From Kitasatospora fiedleri (lineage in GTDB: Bacteria; Actinomycetota; Actinomycetes; Streptomycetales; Streptomycetaceae): a stretch of DNA of 64,000 bases. Every line of letters begins with the position of its first letter. The first letter of the stretch is position 1. Both the position numbers and the translations under genes were made by a program. Location of the stretch: NCBI RefSeq assembly GCF_948472415.1, contig NZ_OX419519.1, positions 434,001 through 498,000 of the forward strand, in the 5' to 3' direction. The notes below the pieces were generated by a model. The model saw nothing but the letters and a program-made list of their open reading frames with translations, had not been told where the DNA came from and did not search any database. Below are positions 42,821 through 51,363 of the stretch, one piece after another.

Positions 42821-42838
42821 GCAGCGTTCCCGCATCGA
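42821..42838 (-). promoter_or_regulatory. Extended GCAGCGTT-NN-CGCATCGA box upstream of DUF4383
   Basis: Same sequence and spacing as the middle box before the ECF sigma gene (42041-42058). Read toward DUF4383 it is TCGATGCGGGAACGCTGC, with a GGGAAC core typical of ECF -35 elements. It lies 78 bases before the start codon. Confidence 0.5.
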
Positions 42839-42964
42839 AGTGGCCGGGTCGGCCGGGGGCGGCCGGGAACGGTCAGGAGGGCAACCTGGGAGTGGGCGGC
42901 GGGGCGGCCCGGGCCCCAGCATGGACCGTCCGTTCCGTCCGGCCGACCCCGCGGGAGAACACCC

Positions 42965-43512
42965 ATGCCTCACATCAGCATCACCAACGGCCTTCCGGGC
43001 ATCAGCGGCCTGATGGCCCAACGCCCGGACACCGCAGCCCCGTTGAACCAGCTCGCCGAGACGCTGCTGCGCAGCCCGGCGTCCTCCGCACTGAGCCGGG
43101 GCGAGCGCGAGCTGATCGCGGCGTACACCTCGGAGCTCAACGAGACGGAGTTCTGCGCGCAGTCGCACAGCGCCTTCGCCGCGGCGCAGCTGGACGGCGG
43201 TGCGGAGCTGGTGAAGGCGGTGCTGCACGGGCCGGACGAGGCGCCCGTCACCCCGAAGCTGCGGGCGCTGCTGCGGATCGCCGGCGCCGTCCGGGGACCG
43301 GTCCGGGCGCTGCCGGCGGAGCTGGTGGCGGAGGCCCGGGCGGCCGGTGCCGACGACGCGCAGATCCACGACACGGTGCTGATCGCGGCGGCGTTCTGCC
43401 TGTTCAACCGGTACGTCACCTGTCTGGACACCGAGCTTCCGGCCGACCCGGCTACTACGAGGAGGGCGCGGAGCGGATCGTCGCCCGCGGCTACGCCCCG
43501 GCGGCCGGCTGA
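42965..43512 (+). CDS. AhpD-like carboxymuconolactone decarboxylase-family protein (one frameshift near the end)
   Basis: About 182 residues. The CMD/AhpD core is LSRGERELIAAYTSELNETEFCAQSHSAFAAAQ with a CxxxH catalytic motif in place of CxxC, as in 'peroxidase-related' members. ALLRIAGAVRGPVRALPAE and DDAQIHDTVLIAAAFCLFNRYV follow. One C is missing near 43447 (GACCC(C)GGC); the repaired end is YYEEGAERIVARGYAPAAG with TGA 43510-43512. It is probably a peroxide-linked or alkyl-hydroperoxide-type thiol protein. It is divergent from the DUF4383 gene. Confidence 0.82.
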
Positions 43513-43566
43513 CCCCGCGCGGCTCCCCCGCCCCCGACCCTCGGCCCGGTCAGCCGTCCGGCCCGG

Positions 43567-44143
43567 TCAGCGGGCCGGGCCGGGGGTGCGGGGGCGACGG
43601 AGCCGGGGGCGGCGGAGCATCAGGAGGAGGGCGCCGGGCAGCAGGACGGCGTCGACGGCGAGCAGCAACAGGTTCCAGGCGCCGTCGACGGCGTGGCTGT
43701 GGGCCGGTGCGGTGTCCTCCGCGAGGGGGTGCCGGGGCGGGGGCGGTGGTGGTGCCGAGGTCGAAGGCGGTGGTGCCGGAGACCTCGCGGTCGGCGTCCA
43801 GGACGAGCCGGTAGACGACGCGGTAGGTGCCCGCGGCGTCGGTGCGGACCTGGGTGACCAGGCGGCGGCCGTCCAGGCGGGGCGGGCCGTCGGTGACGGG
43901 GGTGCCGTCGGGGCCGTTGACCTGGAGGTAGACCGCCGAGGGGTGGAAGTCGTCGCCGGAGAAGGTCAGGGCGACCTCGCCGGGGGCCCGGGTGAGGGCG
44001 CTGCCGTCGGCCGGGGTGATGCCCGCCAGCCGGACCGGCTGGCGGGCGCTGATCCAGAGGAGTCCGGCGAGCAGCAGGACGGCGAACGCGGTGCCGAGGA
44101 CCAGGACGCGCTGGAAGGGGCGACGCGGTGCGGGGGTGCTCAC
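43567..44143 (-). CDS. CopC-domain copper-resistance-like membrane protein (frameshift near 43735)
   Basis: An N-terminal hydrophobic helix (FQRVLVLGTAFAVLLLAGLLWI) is followed by a CopC-like beta-sandwich: RLAGITPADGSALTRAPGEVALTFSGDDFHPSAVYLQV..., TQVRTDAAGTYRVVYRLVLDADREVSGTTAFDLG. After a one-base repair near 43735 it continues HPLAEDTAPAHSHAVDGAWNLLLLAVDAVLLPGALLLMLRR, a second helix with a His-rich stretch. The GTG start at 44141-44143 overlaps the stop of the His-rich membrane gene upstream. It may bind copper outside the membrane, although the canonical N-terminal His of CopC is not seen. Confidence 0.72.
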
Positions 44144-44730
44144 GCGAGGGCCGCGGCCTCGTGCTGGTGGGCGGTGGGTCGGCAGCTGCACGTCATCGCG
44201 GCCAGTTCGGTCCGGCTGGGCCGCAGGTGGTAGTACATGCCGATCACCATCGGGATGAAGACGATGGTGTTGTAGAAGAGGTGCAACTCGACCCGGGGGA
44301 AGGCGAGTTGGAGCACCGAGGTGGGGACGGGCTTGCCGAACAGGAAGTGCCCGGTCTGGGCCTGGAGCAGCAGGAGCAGGTGCTCGATGTGGTGCCAGAA
44401 CTGGATCGCCAGCGCCACCGTCCACCAGGTGCGGCCCCGTCCGACGAAGCCGGGGCGCAGCAGGAACAGGCCGATCAGCATGACCAGGGCGTAGCCGTAG
44501 TGCATCCACTCCGAGGTCACCAGCCACGGGAACGCGTACCCGAGCAGCCCCTTGGACTTCGGGACCGGCCAGCCGAGGCCCCAGATCTGGTACGCCTGCG
44601 CGAGGTGTTCGGCCCAGTGGCCGAGCACCACCACCAGGAAGACGTTCAGGGCAGCGCGGTGCGATCCGTGGTTCAGGTGGCCGACCGGCCCCTGGGGGGC
44701 GGTTCTCGACGGGGCGGTGTGCGTCGTCAT
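44140..44730 (-). CDS. Histidine-rich polytopic membrane protein
   Basis: A 196-residue protein with about five hydrophobic helices that hold His pairs: VFLVVVLGHWAEHLAQAYQIWGLGW, ALAIQFWHHIEHLLLLLQAQ and FNTIVFIPMVIGMYYHL-like segments, plus a C-terminal CSC motif with His. The family is not named. The placement of His in helices suggests metal or heme handling. It is coupled to the CopC-like gene by a GTGA overlap, so a copper or redox role is inferred. Confidence 0.72.
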   Translation of the reverse strand: MTTHTAPSRTAPQGPVGHLNHGSHRAALNVFLVVVLGHWAEHLAQAYQIWGLGWPVPKSKGLLGYAFPWLVTSEWMHYGYALVMLIGLFLLRPGFVGRGRTWWTVALAIQFWHHIEHLLLLLQAQTGHFLFGKPVPTSVLQLAFPRVELHLFYNTIVFIPMVIGMYYHLRPSRTELAAMTCSCRPTAHQHEAAALA

Positions 44731-44894
44731 CGGTCTGGTCTCCTAGCGGAGGAGGGATGCGGGAGCTCGGCCGGCACGCTCGGTGGCGGCGCGTGCCCCA
44801 GAGTGGTGGCCGCGCGCCGGGGCGGGCTTCTTCCAACGTGCTCAGTTGCCCGCCCCGGTGGCTTGACGGTGCGTCAGCGAGTCTGCGCGGTCGG

Positions 44895-46163
44895 CTACTT
44901 GACTCCGATCAGGCGGGCGGCGGGGACCGCGGGGACGGGTTCGGGCCGGGGGTGCAGGACCTGGACGAGCTCGGCGGTGCACATCATGTAGCCGTCGGGG
45001 GTGGGCAGGTGGGCGAGGTAGTGGGTGAGGTCGGTACCGAGGGAGAAGACCCGGACCGGGGTGCCGGCGGCCCGGGCGGCTTCGACCACCCGGCGGACGC
45101 CGTCCAGGACGGAGGGGTGCCGGGTCTGGTAGGAGTCGGCGACGAGGTGGTTGCCCCGGTCGGCGGCCAGGTAGAACTGGACCAGGTCCTTGACGCCGAC
45201 GAACAGTTCGCTGGCCCCGGCGGCGCAGATCCCCCCGGTGGCGTGGACCGCGGCCGGGGTCTCGATGAACGCGGAGAGCGGGACGCTGTCCGGGAGTTCG
45301 AGGTGGGCGCGGAGCTGAGCGTACTCGTCGGCGTCGTTGAGGAACGGGACGGAGAGGTGGATTCGGTCCGCCTGGTCGCCGAGCCGGGTGCGCAGCGTGT
45401 CGAGCACCGTGCGCAGGGCGTCCCGGTAGGGGGCCGAGCCGAGCAGCCAGCGGGCGCCGTGCAGGCCCAGTTCGGGGTTGGGCTCGATGGCGACGGCGGA
45501 CTGCTCGGTGACGCTGGCGGCGTGGTCGGAGCGCAGGTCGAGCAGGCGCAGGACCAGCCGCTGGCCGGGCAGGAGTTCCTCGACGAAGGCGCCGAGGCGT
45601 TCGGCGACGGCCCGCCCGTAGCCGGCGATCTCGGCGGGGCCGCCGTCGAGGGCGTCGAACGGGCTGAGCCCGGCGGCGAGGCAGAGGAACTCCTCGCGGA
45701 TGAAGAACGAGTCGACCCGTTCCGCCTCGGGCCCGGAGGAGTTGACGGTCCGGATGTCCTGGAAGTCGGCGATGACCGCGCAGGCCGCGCCGAGGTCCGC
45801 CGCGGTGGGGGCGGCGGCGCCCCGCCCGGGGGCGGGGTCCGCGGCCGGGTCGGGGTCGAGCAGGATCGCCCCGTTCTCCAGGTCGAGGGTGACCTCGCCG
45901 ACCAGGGCGGCGAGGTCGGCCTCGTCGACCCGGAGCACCGGGATGCCGCGGCCCCGGCACAGGGACTGCATGTGGCCGGTCTGCCCGCCGCCGCCGCAGA
46001 CCACGGCCCCGGCGGTGACGATGGCCTCGTACAGGCCCGCCTCCAGGTGGGGGGCGATCAGGATGGAGCCCTCCTGCGGGCGGCCGGTGCGGTTGCAGGT
46101 GCCGCGCAGCGTCGCGCGGGTGCCGCCGGTGAGCATGAAGCCCTGGATCCGTCGTCCGTTCAC
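44895..46163 (-). CDS. PEP-utilising enzyme I-like protein (swivelling His domain + TIM barrel)
   Basis: A 422-residue protein built from a phosphohistidine swivel domain (residues about 30-80; VVCGGGGQTGHMQSLCRGRGIPVLRV with the His) and a PEP-binding TIM barrel (about 120-400). The barrel has REEFLCLAAGLSPFDAL, RLVLRLLDLRSDHAA, IHLSVPFLNDADEY, PLSAFIETPAAV and ELFVGVKDLVQFYLAADRGN, matching LRTEFL, RTLDIGGDK, IMIETPAA and SIGTNDLTQY of PTS enzyme I. The C-terminal catalytic CGE motif is absent (VFSLGTDLTHY instead) and the Asn of the TNDL motif is Lys. There is no HPr-binding or ATP-grasp domain. It directly abuts the FAD oxidoreductase gene (TGAGTG). Confidence 0.8.
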   Translation of the reverse strand: MNGRRIQGFMLTGGTRATLRGTCNRTGRPQEGSILIAPHLEAGLYEAIVTAGAVVCGGGGQTGHMQSLCRGRGIPVLRVDEADLAALVGEVTLDLENGAILLDPDPAADPAPGRGAAAPTAADLGAACAVIADFQDIRTVNSSGPEAERVDSFFIREEFLCLAAGLSPFDALDGGPAEIAGYGRAVAERLGAFVEELLPGQRLVLRLLDLRSDHAASVTEQSAVAIEPNPELGLHGARWLLGSAPYRDALRTVLDTLRTRLGDQADRIHLSVPFLNDADEYAQLRAHLELPDSVPLSAFIETPAAVHATGGICAAGASELFVGVKDLVQFYLAADRGNHLVADSYQTRHPSVLDGVRRVVEAARAAGTPVRVFSLGTDLTHYLAHLPTPDGYMMCTAELVQVLHPRPEPVPAVPAARLIGVK

Positions 46164-48026
46164 TCAGTCCTCCGTGTCCTCGTCGGTGTCACCCCCGTCC
46201 GCGATCCCCAGGTGACGGCGCAGTTGGCGCGGCGTCACGGAGACGTCCGTGAGCCTCCGGACGGCGGACCGGGTGACGGCCGCCCGCAGTCGGCGGCCGC
46301 CTGGGTCGTCCGGGGTGGTGAGGAGGCCGATCAGGGCGTCCAGGCGGGTGTCGAGCCGTTCCCGACGGGCCCGGGCCCGGGTCGCCATCCTCCGCACCTC
46401 CAGGTTCACAGCCTGATCGAACGCGGGGTCGGTCGCTTCCTCGAACGTGCCGTCGGAGGTGCGTGATCCGGCCAAGTCGCGGACGGCCGGCGGGGCCGGT
46501 TCGGGGGCGGCGCCGGGCAGTTCGAGTTGCTCGATGACGTGGGCGGCGACCGCGATGGAGTGGTTCTTGATCGCGGCGAGGTTGAAGGCGAAGGCGCCGG
46601 TGCGGCCGTTGCGGACGATCTCGTCGCCCTCGCGCAGCGGCCCGACCGCGGTGAGCGGGCCGCCGGGCACCCCGGCGGGGGTGAGCAGGACGCCGCGGTG
46701 GTCGACCTCCAGGCCGCGGCCGGTGCGCTCGTGGGGGGTGGCCAGGCCGCGGCGCAGCAGGTTGCGCCAGAGCGGCTCCTCGACCCGCCGGTAGTCGCTC
46801 TCCCGGCCGAAGTTGGAGACCACCAGGTCGGCCCGGACGGTCAGCTTCTCGTCGGCGGTGGCGACGGTGACCTCCAGCAGGCCGGATTCGGCGGGGACGA
46901 TCGCCTGGACGCCGCCGACCAGCAGCCGCACCGGGCCGGGGTGCATCGCCCGCTCGATCACCTCCAGGGTGTAGGGCACCGCGCCCACCCGCAGGGCGGC
47001 GATCGCGGTCCCGAACTCGTCCAGCAGCGACCGCAGTTCGGGGGACGGGATGCGGGCGAGGGCCTCCGGCAGGTGGGGCTCCCAGGCTTTGGCGACCCGT
47101 TCGGCGACCACCTCGGGGGCGATCTCGGGATGATCGCGGGCGACGCTCGCGCAGGCCGCCGTCCACTCGGCCCGGACCCGGCCGAGGAACTCCTCTCGGT
47201 CGCGGTAGGGCTCCAGCAGCGTGCGGGGGCAGGCCAGCCGCAGGACGCCGTGCTCGTGGGCGCCCGGGTAGGAGCGGAACATCGTCCCGGTCCGGGAGAC
47301 CAGCACGATCCGCCCGGTGTGGCCGCGGCGCAGCAGCAGGCCCGCCGAGTCGTAGGCGCTGAGCACCGAGCCGACGATCACCACCTCGGCGTCCGGCGGC
47401 AGCGCCTCCAGGCGGCGCACGCCGTCGGCCGAATAGGGGTGGCGGACGAAGCGCGGGTGCTCCAGCACCTCGGCGGCGAAAGGGATTTCCTTCAGCTCCA
47501 GGCCGGTGGCGAGGACCGCGTGCGCGGCGGGCAGCACGTGCGCGGTGCCGTCGCTCCCGCGGACCGCCACGTCGACCCCGGCGGCGGTGGGCACCAGGTC
47601 GAGCGCCTCGCCGTCGGCCTCGGTGAGCAGGACGCCGGGGGCGGCCTCCCGGGCGGCCTCGGCGAGCCGCTGCTCCAGGTAGTCCTGGAAGATCCGCCGG
47701 GGCGCCGGGCCCGGCTCGGTGAACTCGTGGTCGGCCCACTGCGCGGGCCAACCGCCGCGGTCGGCCTCCCGGTTGGCCCAGTGGACGAAGTCGAGCACGT
47801 CCTCCCGGAACACCGACATCCGTCCGGCCTGGATGTTGAAGACGTGGTCCCAGGGATTGCCGTGCCGGTGGTAGGCGACCCCGGCACAGCGGTAGTCGGA
47901 ACGCCGCTCCAGCAGGACCACCTCGACCGGGCGGCGGGCGAACCGGAGCATCCTGAGGGCGGTGGCCGTGCCGGCCAGACCTGCTCCCACCACGACGATC
48001 CTGGGGCGGGTTCCGGTGGGGGTCAT
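46164..48026 (-). CDS. FAD/NAD(P)-binding oxidoreductase (COG4529-like)
   Basis: A 620-residue flavoprotein with an N-terminal FAD site RIVVVGAGLAGTATALRMLR, DYRCAGVAYHRHGNPWDHVFNIQAGRMSVF, a second nucleotide site VVIVGSVLSAYDSAGLLLRRG, LVVSNFGRESDYRRVEEPLW and AFAFNLAAIKNHSIAVAAHVIEQ. The pattern is that of uncharacterised FAD-NAD(P)-binding hydroxylases related to ornithine-monooxygenase-like proteins. The 140-residue C-terminal tail is charged and helical. It is the first gene of a two-gene operon with the enzyme I-like protein. The substrate is unknown. Confidence 0.8.
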   Translation of the reverse strand: MTPTGTRPRIVVVGAGLAGTATALRMLRFARRPVEVVLLERRSDYRCAGVAYHRHGNPWDHVFNIQAGRMSVFREDVLDFVHWANREADRGGWPAQWADHEFTEPGPAPRRIFQDYLEQRLAEAAREAAPGVLLTEADGEALDLVPTAAGVDVAVRGSDGTAHVLPAAHAVLATGLELKEIPFAAEVLEHPRFVRHPYSADGVRRLEALPPDAEVVIVGSVLSAYDSAGLLLRRGHTGRIVLVSRTGTMFRSYPGAHEHGVLRLACPRTLLEPYRDREEFLGRVRAEWTAACASVARDHPEIAPEVVAERVAKAWEPHLPEALARIPSPELRSLLDEFGTAIAALRVGAVPYTLEVIERAMHPGPVRLLVGGVQAIVPAESGLLEVTVATADEKLTVRADLVVSNFGRESDYRRVEEPLWRNLLRRGLATPHERTGRGLEVDHRGVLLTPAGVPGGPLTAVGPLREGDEIVRNGRTGAFAFNLAAIKNHSIAVAAHVIEQLELPGAAPEPAPPAVRDLAGSRTSDGTFEEATDPAFDQAVNLEVRRMATRARARRERLDTRLDALIGLLTTPDDPGGRRLRAAVTRSAVRRLTDVSVTPRQLRRHLGIADGGDTDEDTED

Positions 48027-48451
48027 GCGGGAGCCTCTCGGTCACGGGGCGGGAGCGACCCAGGAACGACTGATGGAACGTCAGGAACTTTGTACACCAG
48101 CGAGGTTGGCCCCGTCGTCCGGTTCGCGGCACGGCAGGGGCACGGCAGCGGCCCGGGGCGGGGCGGGGACGGGACGGGGGCGGGGCGGGAACGGGCGGTT
48201 GGATGCCCCGCACGGTACCTGCGGGCGCCCGGCCGGGACTTCTCCCTGGTTGCCCGGGGGACGGCACGGGCGGGAAGGCAGCACGGGCGGGGAAACGGCG
48301 GAGCCCGGGAGGCGGCACGGGCCGGGAAACGGCGGAACCCGGGAGGCAGCACGGGCCGGGAAACGGCAGAGCCCGGCGCCCGGCCCCGGCACGCTCGGAG
48401 AAGTCGGGCCGGCGACCGGGGGGTGAGACTCGGCGCTGGAGGTGGGTGCCG
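48027..48451. other. Gene-free region with tandem repeats
   Basis: About 425 bases between the FAD oxidoreductase (minus) and a TetR gene (plus). The left part has CAGGAACTTTGTACACCAGCG, the least GC-rich stretch and the likely promoter and operator. The rest is G-rich, with a 34-bp tandem repeat at 48272-48374. Confidence 0.5.
48272..48374. repeat. Three tandem copies of a 34-35 bp repeat
   Basis: Copies lie at 48272-48306, 48307-48340 and 48341-48374, with the core GGGAGGCAGCACGGGCC then GGGAAACGGCGGAGCCC, differing at a few positions. The unit is not a multiple of three, and there are no spacers between copies, so it is neither coding nor CRISPR. It lies upstream of the TetR gene. Confidence 0.85.
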
Positions 48452-49204
48452 GTGCGGATGACGGCGGATCAGCGGCGCGAGGCGGTGGTGCGGGTGGCGG
48501 TGGAGGTGTTCGCCCGCGAGGGGTTCCACGCCGCGACGACCGCGGCGATCGCGGACCGGGCCGGGGTGTCGCAGCCCTACCTGTTCCGGCTGTTCGCCAC
48601 CAAGCGCGCGGTGTTCCTGGCCGCCGCCGAACTCGCCACCGGCGAAGCCGCCCGGGCGTTCACGGCTGCGGCCCGGGACGCGGGCGGGGCCGGGGCTGCG
48701 GAGGCGGCTGGGGCCCGGAACCCGGGCGGCGTCACCGCGTTGCGGGCCGGGGAGCGGGCCTGGCGGCGGATGCTCGGGCCGGGCGGCCCCTTCGCCCTCC
48801 AGTGGCAGTTGCACGCGGCGGCGGCCGGCGACCCGGTGGTCCGGGCGGCGGCGGCCCGGCACTGGGGGGTGCTGTGGCGGACGGTGGCCTCGGCGACCGG
48901 CCTGCCCGATCCGGTGCTGGTGGCGTTCTTCGGCCGGGTCCTGTTGCGGGGCGCGGCGACCGCGCTGCGTCCGGAGCCGCCCGTCGACACCACCGCCACG
49001 GCCACGCCACGCCCAGCGCCACCTCCCGGCACCACAGCCGCACCGCACCCGGAGCCGTCCCCCGACACCGCCGCCGCCACCACCGCCCCGCTCCCCCGCC
49101 CGGGCCCGGCGCCCCCGGTCACCACCCCGACGGCACCCACTGCGCGTGGAACCCGTGCGGCACCCGTACCGGCAGCGGTACGGCCGCGACCGGCGGGCCG
49201 GTGA
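48452..49204 (+). CDS. TetR-family regulator with long Pro/Ala/Thr tail
   Basis: The N-terminal helix-turn-helix is clear: MTADQRREAVVRVAVEVFAREGFHAATTAAIADRAGVSQPYLFRLFATKRAVFLAAAEL. The ligand domain runs to about residue 175 (VLVAFFGRVLLRGAATAL). The GTG at 48452 is nine bases after GGAGG. The last 75 residues are a low-complexity Pro/Ala/Thr tail that overlaps the convergent carotenoid oxygenase gene by 86 bases. The tail may be real, or a missed indel may hide an earlier stop. It is divergent from the FAD/PEP operon and is its likely regulator. Confidence 0.75.
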   Translation: MRMTADQRREAVVRVAVEVFAREGFHAATTAAIADRAGVSQPYLFRLFATKRAVFLAAAELATGEAARAFTAAARDAGGAGAAEAAGARNPGGVTALRAGERAWRRMLGPGGPFALQWQLHAAAAGDPVVRAAAARHWGVLWRTVASATGLPDPVLVAFFGRVLLRGAATALRPEPPVDTTATATPRPAPPPGTTAAPHPEPSPDTAAATTAPLPRPGPAPPVTTPTAPTARGTRAAPVPAAVRPRPAGR

Positions 49205-50504
49205 AGTCGGCGGTGTCCAGGACGAGCAGTTCGCTGCGGTCGGCGGCGGGGTCGTACACCAGGGTGAGCAGCCAGCCGTCGCCTTCGGGGGCGCGGGCGT
49301 CGCGCGGGACGAAGACGGCTTCGCCGCCCTGGCGGCCGTCGGCGAAGGGGTGCCGGTCGGTGCGGCCGGTGGTGAGGTCGTGGCGGAGCAGGGCGGGGCC
49401 GCAGAGGGCGGCGCCCTGGCCGGGGGCGAGTTCGAGGGTGAAGGCGTAGCGGTAGGGCAGTCCGGTGCGGCGTTCGTCGATCCGCGGGAACTCCTGGGTC
49501 CGGCCGTCGAGCCGGTGTTCGAGGACGGCGCCCTCGCGGGGGTCGAGGGTCCAGCGCCACAGGGCGGGGGCGGATTCGCTGGGGTGCAGCCGGTCGCGGT
49601 CGAAGGCGCGTTCGTGGCGGATGACGTCGACGGTGATCCGGCCGTCGGCGTCCTCGAAGGCGTTGACGGGGTGGAAGACGAAGCAGGGCGGGACGTCCAG
49701 CCAGAGCGGGGCGGCGTCCGGCCGGTCGCGGGGGACGATGCCGATCCGGGCGTCGCGGTCGTGCTGCCAGGTGTGGGGGAAGGACGAGCCGGCGGCGGCC
49801 TCGGCGGGGTCGTGGGCGACCGGCAGGTCGAACAGGACGGTGTGGCGGGCGGTGAGCGCGAAGGCGTGCATCCAGGGGCGGCCCTTGACCGCTACGGGCC
49901 GCGCGTCGCGGACCCGGCCCCCGGTGTCGACGGTGAGCAGGACGGCCCGGTCGCCGTCCGGGTCGACGGCGACGGCGTGCAGTTCGCCGGTCACCGGGTC
50001 GGTGAGCGGGTGGGCGCAGAGGCCGCCGGGGAGGGTGCCGTCGAGGTCGGTGCGGGCGAGGGTGCGCAGTTCGGGGTCGAGCAGGAGCGGCCGGGTGCCG
50101 CCGTCGGTGACGGCCAGGGTGCGGCCGGCGTGGCGGACCAGGTTGGCGTTGACGTTGCCGTCCGGGCCGTGGCGCGGGCCGGGGACGGGCAGTTCGCCGA
50201 GTTCGCGGCTGAGGGCGCCGTCGCGCAGCCAGCGGTTGCGGTACCAGTGGGCGCGTCCGCCGCCGAGGCGCAGTCCGTGCACCATGCCGGCGCCGGCGAA
50301 GGCGTGCTGGACGGCGGGGTCGTGCTCGCCGCGGGTGTTGGGGCCGATCCGCAGGAAGGTGCCGTCCAGTTGGGGCGGCAGGGTGCCGCGGACGGTGAGG
50401 TCGGTGTGCGCGGTCTCGGCGGGCACCGGCCGGTAGCCGGGTCCGAGCAGGTGGGTGGTGCTGTGCGGGTGGCTCCTGGTGGGGTGTGCGGTGGTGCCGG
50501 GCAT
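49119..50504 (-). CDS. Carotenoid cleavage oxygenase family protein
   Basis: A 461-residue seven-bladed beta-propeller dioxygenase. LDGTFLRIGPNTRGEHDPAVQHAFAGAGMVHGLRL opens the family pattern, and the four Fe(II)-binding His are seen in GGLCAHPLTDP, WMHAFALTARHTVLFDLP, CFVFHPVNAFED and the C-terminal VPHGFHAQWV. The enzyme cleaves a double bond in carotenoids or stilbenoids with O2. The start is ATG 50502-50504 after GGAGGGG. No carotenoid synthesis genes are in the window. It is divergent from a TetR gene over 58 bases holding an inverted repeat and is probably repressed by it. Confidence 0.88.
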   Translation of the reverse strand: MPGTTAHPTRSHPHSTTHLLGPGYRPVPAETAHTDLTVRGTLPPQLDGTFLRIGPNTRGEHDPAVQHAFAGAGMVHGLRLGGGRAHWYRNRWLRDGALSRELGELPVPGPRHGPDGNVNANLVRHAGRTLAVTDGGTRPLLLDPELRTLARTDLDGTLPGGLCAHPLTDPVTGELHAVAVDPDGDRAVLLTVDTGGRVRDARPVAVKGRPWMHAFALTARHTVLFDLPVAHDPAEAAAGSSFPHTWQHDRDARIGIVPRDRPDAAPLWLDVPPCFVFHPVNAFEDADGRITVDVIRHERAFDRDRLHPSESAPALWRWTLDPREGAVLEHRLDGRTQEFPRIDERRTGLPYRYAFTLELAPGQGAALCGPALLRHDLTTGRTDRHPFADGRQGGEAVFVPRDARAPEGDGWLLTLVYDPAADRSELLVLDTADFTGPPVAAVPLPVRVPHGFHAQWVPSGW

Positions 50505-50528
50505 GGTGGCCCCCTCCGTCGATAGCAC

Positions 50529-50540
50529 CGTTACATAACG
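50529..50540. promoter_or_regulatory. Inverted repeat CGTTA-CA-TAACG, likely TetR operator
   Basis: Perfect 5-bp arms lie around a 2-base centre in the 58-base spacer between the carotenoid oxygenase and TetR genes. A second inverted repeat, TGACA-TAC-TGTCA (50568-50580), lies just after the GTG 50563. Short inverted repeats in a divergent spacer next to tetR are the usual autoregulatory operator. Confidence 0.6.
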
Positions 50541-50562
50541 CCGTCATTGATGAGGGTCACAG

Positions 50563-51225
50563 GTGGCTGACATACTGTCAAGGGTGAGTCCACGGCGGGT
50601 CGACCCGAACCTCAGTGCGCAGCTGATCGAGGCCGCGGCGAAGCTGCTCAGCGAAGAAGGACCGGCCGCGCTGTCCACCCGCAAGCTGGCGGCCACCGTG
50701 GGCACCTCGACCATGGCGGTCTACACCCACTTCGGCGGCATGGACGACCTGGTGCGGACGATGGTCCGCGAGGGCTTCACGCTGCTCAACCGGCGGCTGG
50801 AGGCGGTCGAGGAGACCGACGACCCGGTCGCCGACGTGGTCGCGCTCGGCTGGGCGTACCGGGCCAACGCCCGCGAGCACCGGCACCTCTACAACGTGAT
50901 GTTCGGCGGCGCCGGCCTCAGCAGCTTCTCGCTCACCGACGCCGACCGGCAGCACGGCCGCTACACCCTGGACGCCCTGGTCCGGGCGGTCAAGCGTTGC
51001 GTGGCCGCCGAGCGCTTCCGGCCCGCCGACCCGGAACTGGTGGCCCACCAGCTCTGGATCGCCCTGCACGGCCTGGTCACCCTCGACCTCGGCGGCTACC
51101 TGGTGGAGCCGCTCACCGCGGACGTCTGCTTCGAGGCGCAGGTCTGCGGCATGGTCCTCGGCGCCGGCGACGACCCGGCCCGTGCCCGGGAGTCGGTCGC
51201 CAAGGCGGCCCGGCGGCCGGTCTGA
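50563..51225 (+). CDS. TetR-family regulator
   Basis: A 220-residue TetR protein. The DNA-binding domain is LSAQLIEAAAKLLSEEGPAALSTRKLAATVGTSTMAVYTHFGGMDDLVRTM, and the C-terminal ligand domain has HRHLYNVMFGGAGL and AHQLWIALHGLVTLDLGGYL, the WHG-type pattern. GTG 50563 gives the longest form. GTG 50584 (MSPRRVDPNL...) is a strong alternative, because a TACTGT box ends just before it and the second inverted repeat would then be upstream. It is divergent from the carotenoid oxygenase gene and probably represses it. Confidence 0.85.
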   Translation: MADILSRVSPRRVDPNLSAQLIEAAAKLLSEEGPAALSTRKLAATVGTSTMAVYTHFGGMDDLVRTMVREGFTLLNRRLEAVEETDDPVADVVALGWAYRANAREHRHLYNVMFGGAGLSSFSLTDADRQHGRYTLDALVRAVKRCVAAERFRPADPELVAHQLWIALHGLVTLDLGGYLVEPLTADVCFEAQVCGMVLGAGDDPARARESVAKAARRPV

Positions 51226-51363
51226 GCCCGGAGCGGCCCGGCCACCCCCGCCGCGACGAGACAGCCACCATCCACCCCGTCACCGCCGTCCCCGCCCGGC
51301 TACCCGGCCGTCCGGCCGGCAAGACGATCCGGACGATCCGGACGGAGCCGCCCCAGGAGCCGT

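Noticed and set aside
48272-48374. CRISPR array
   Set aside because: The repeats are directly joined without spacers and no cas genes are near.
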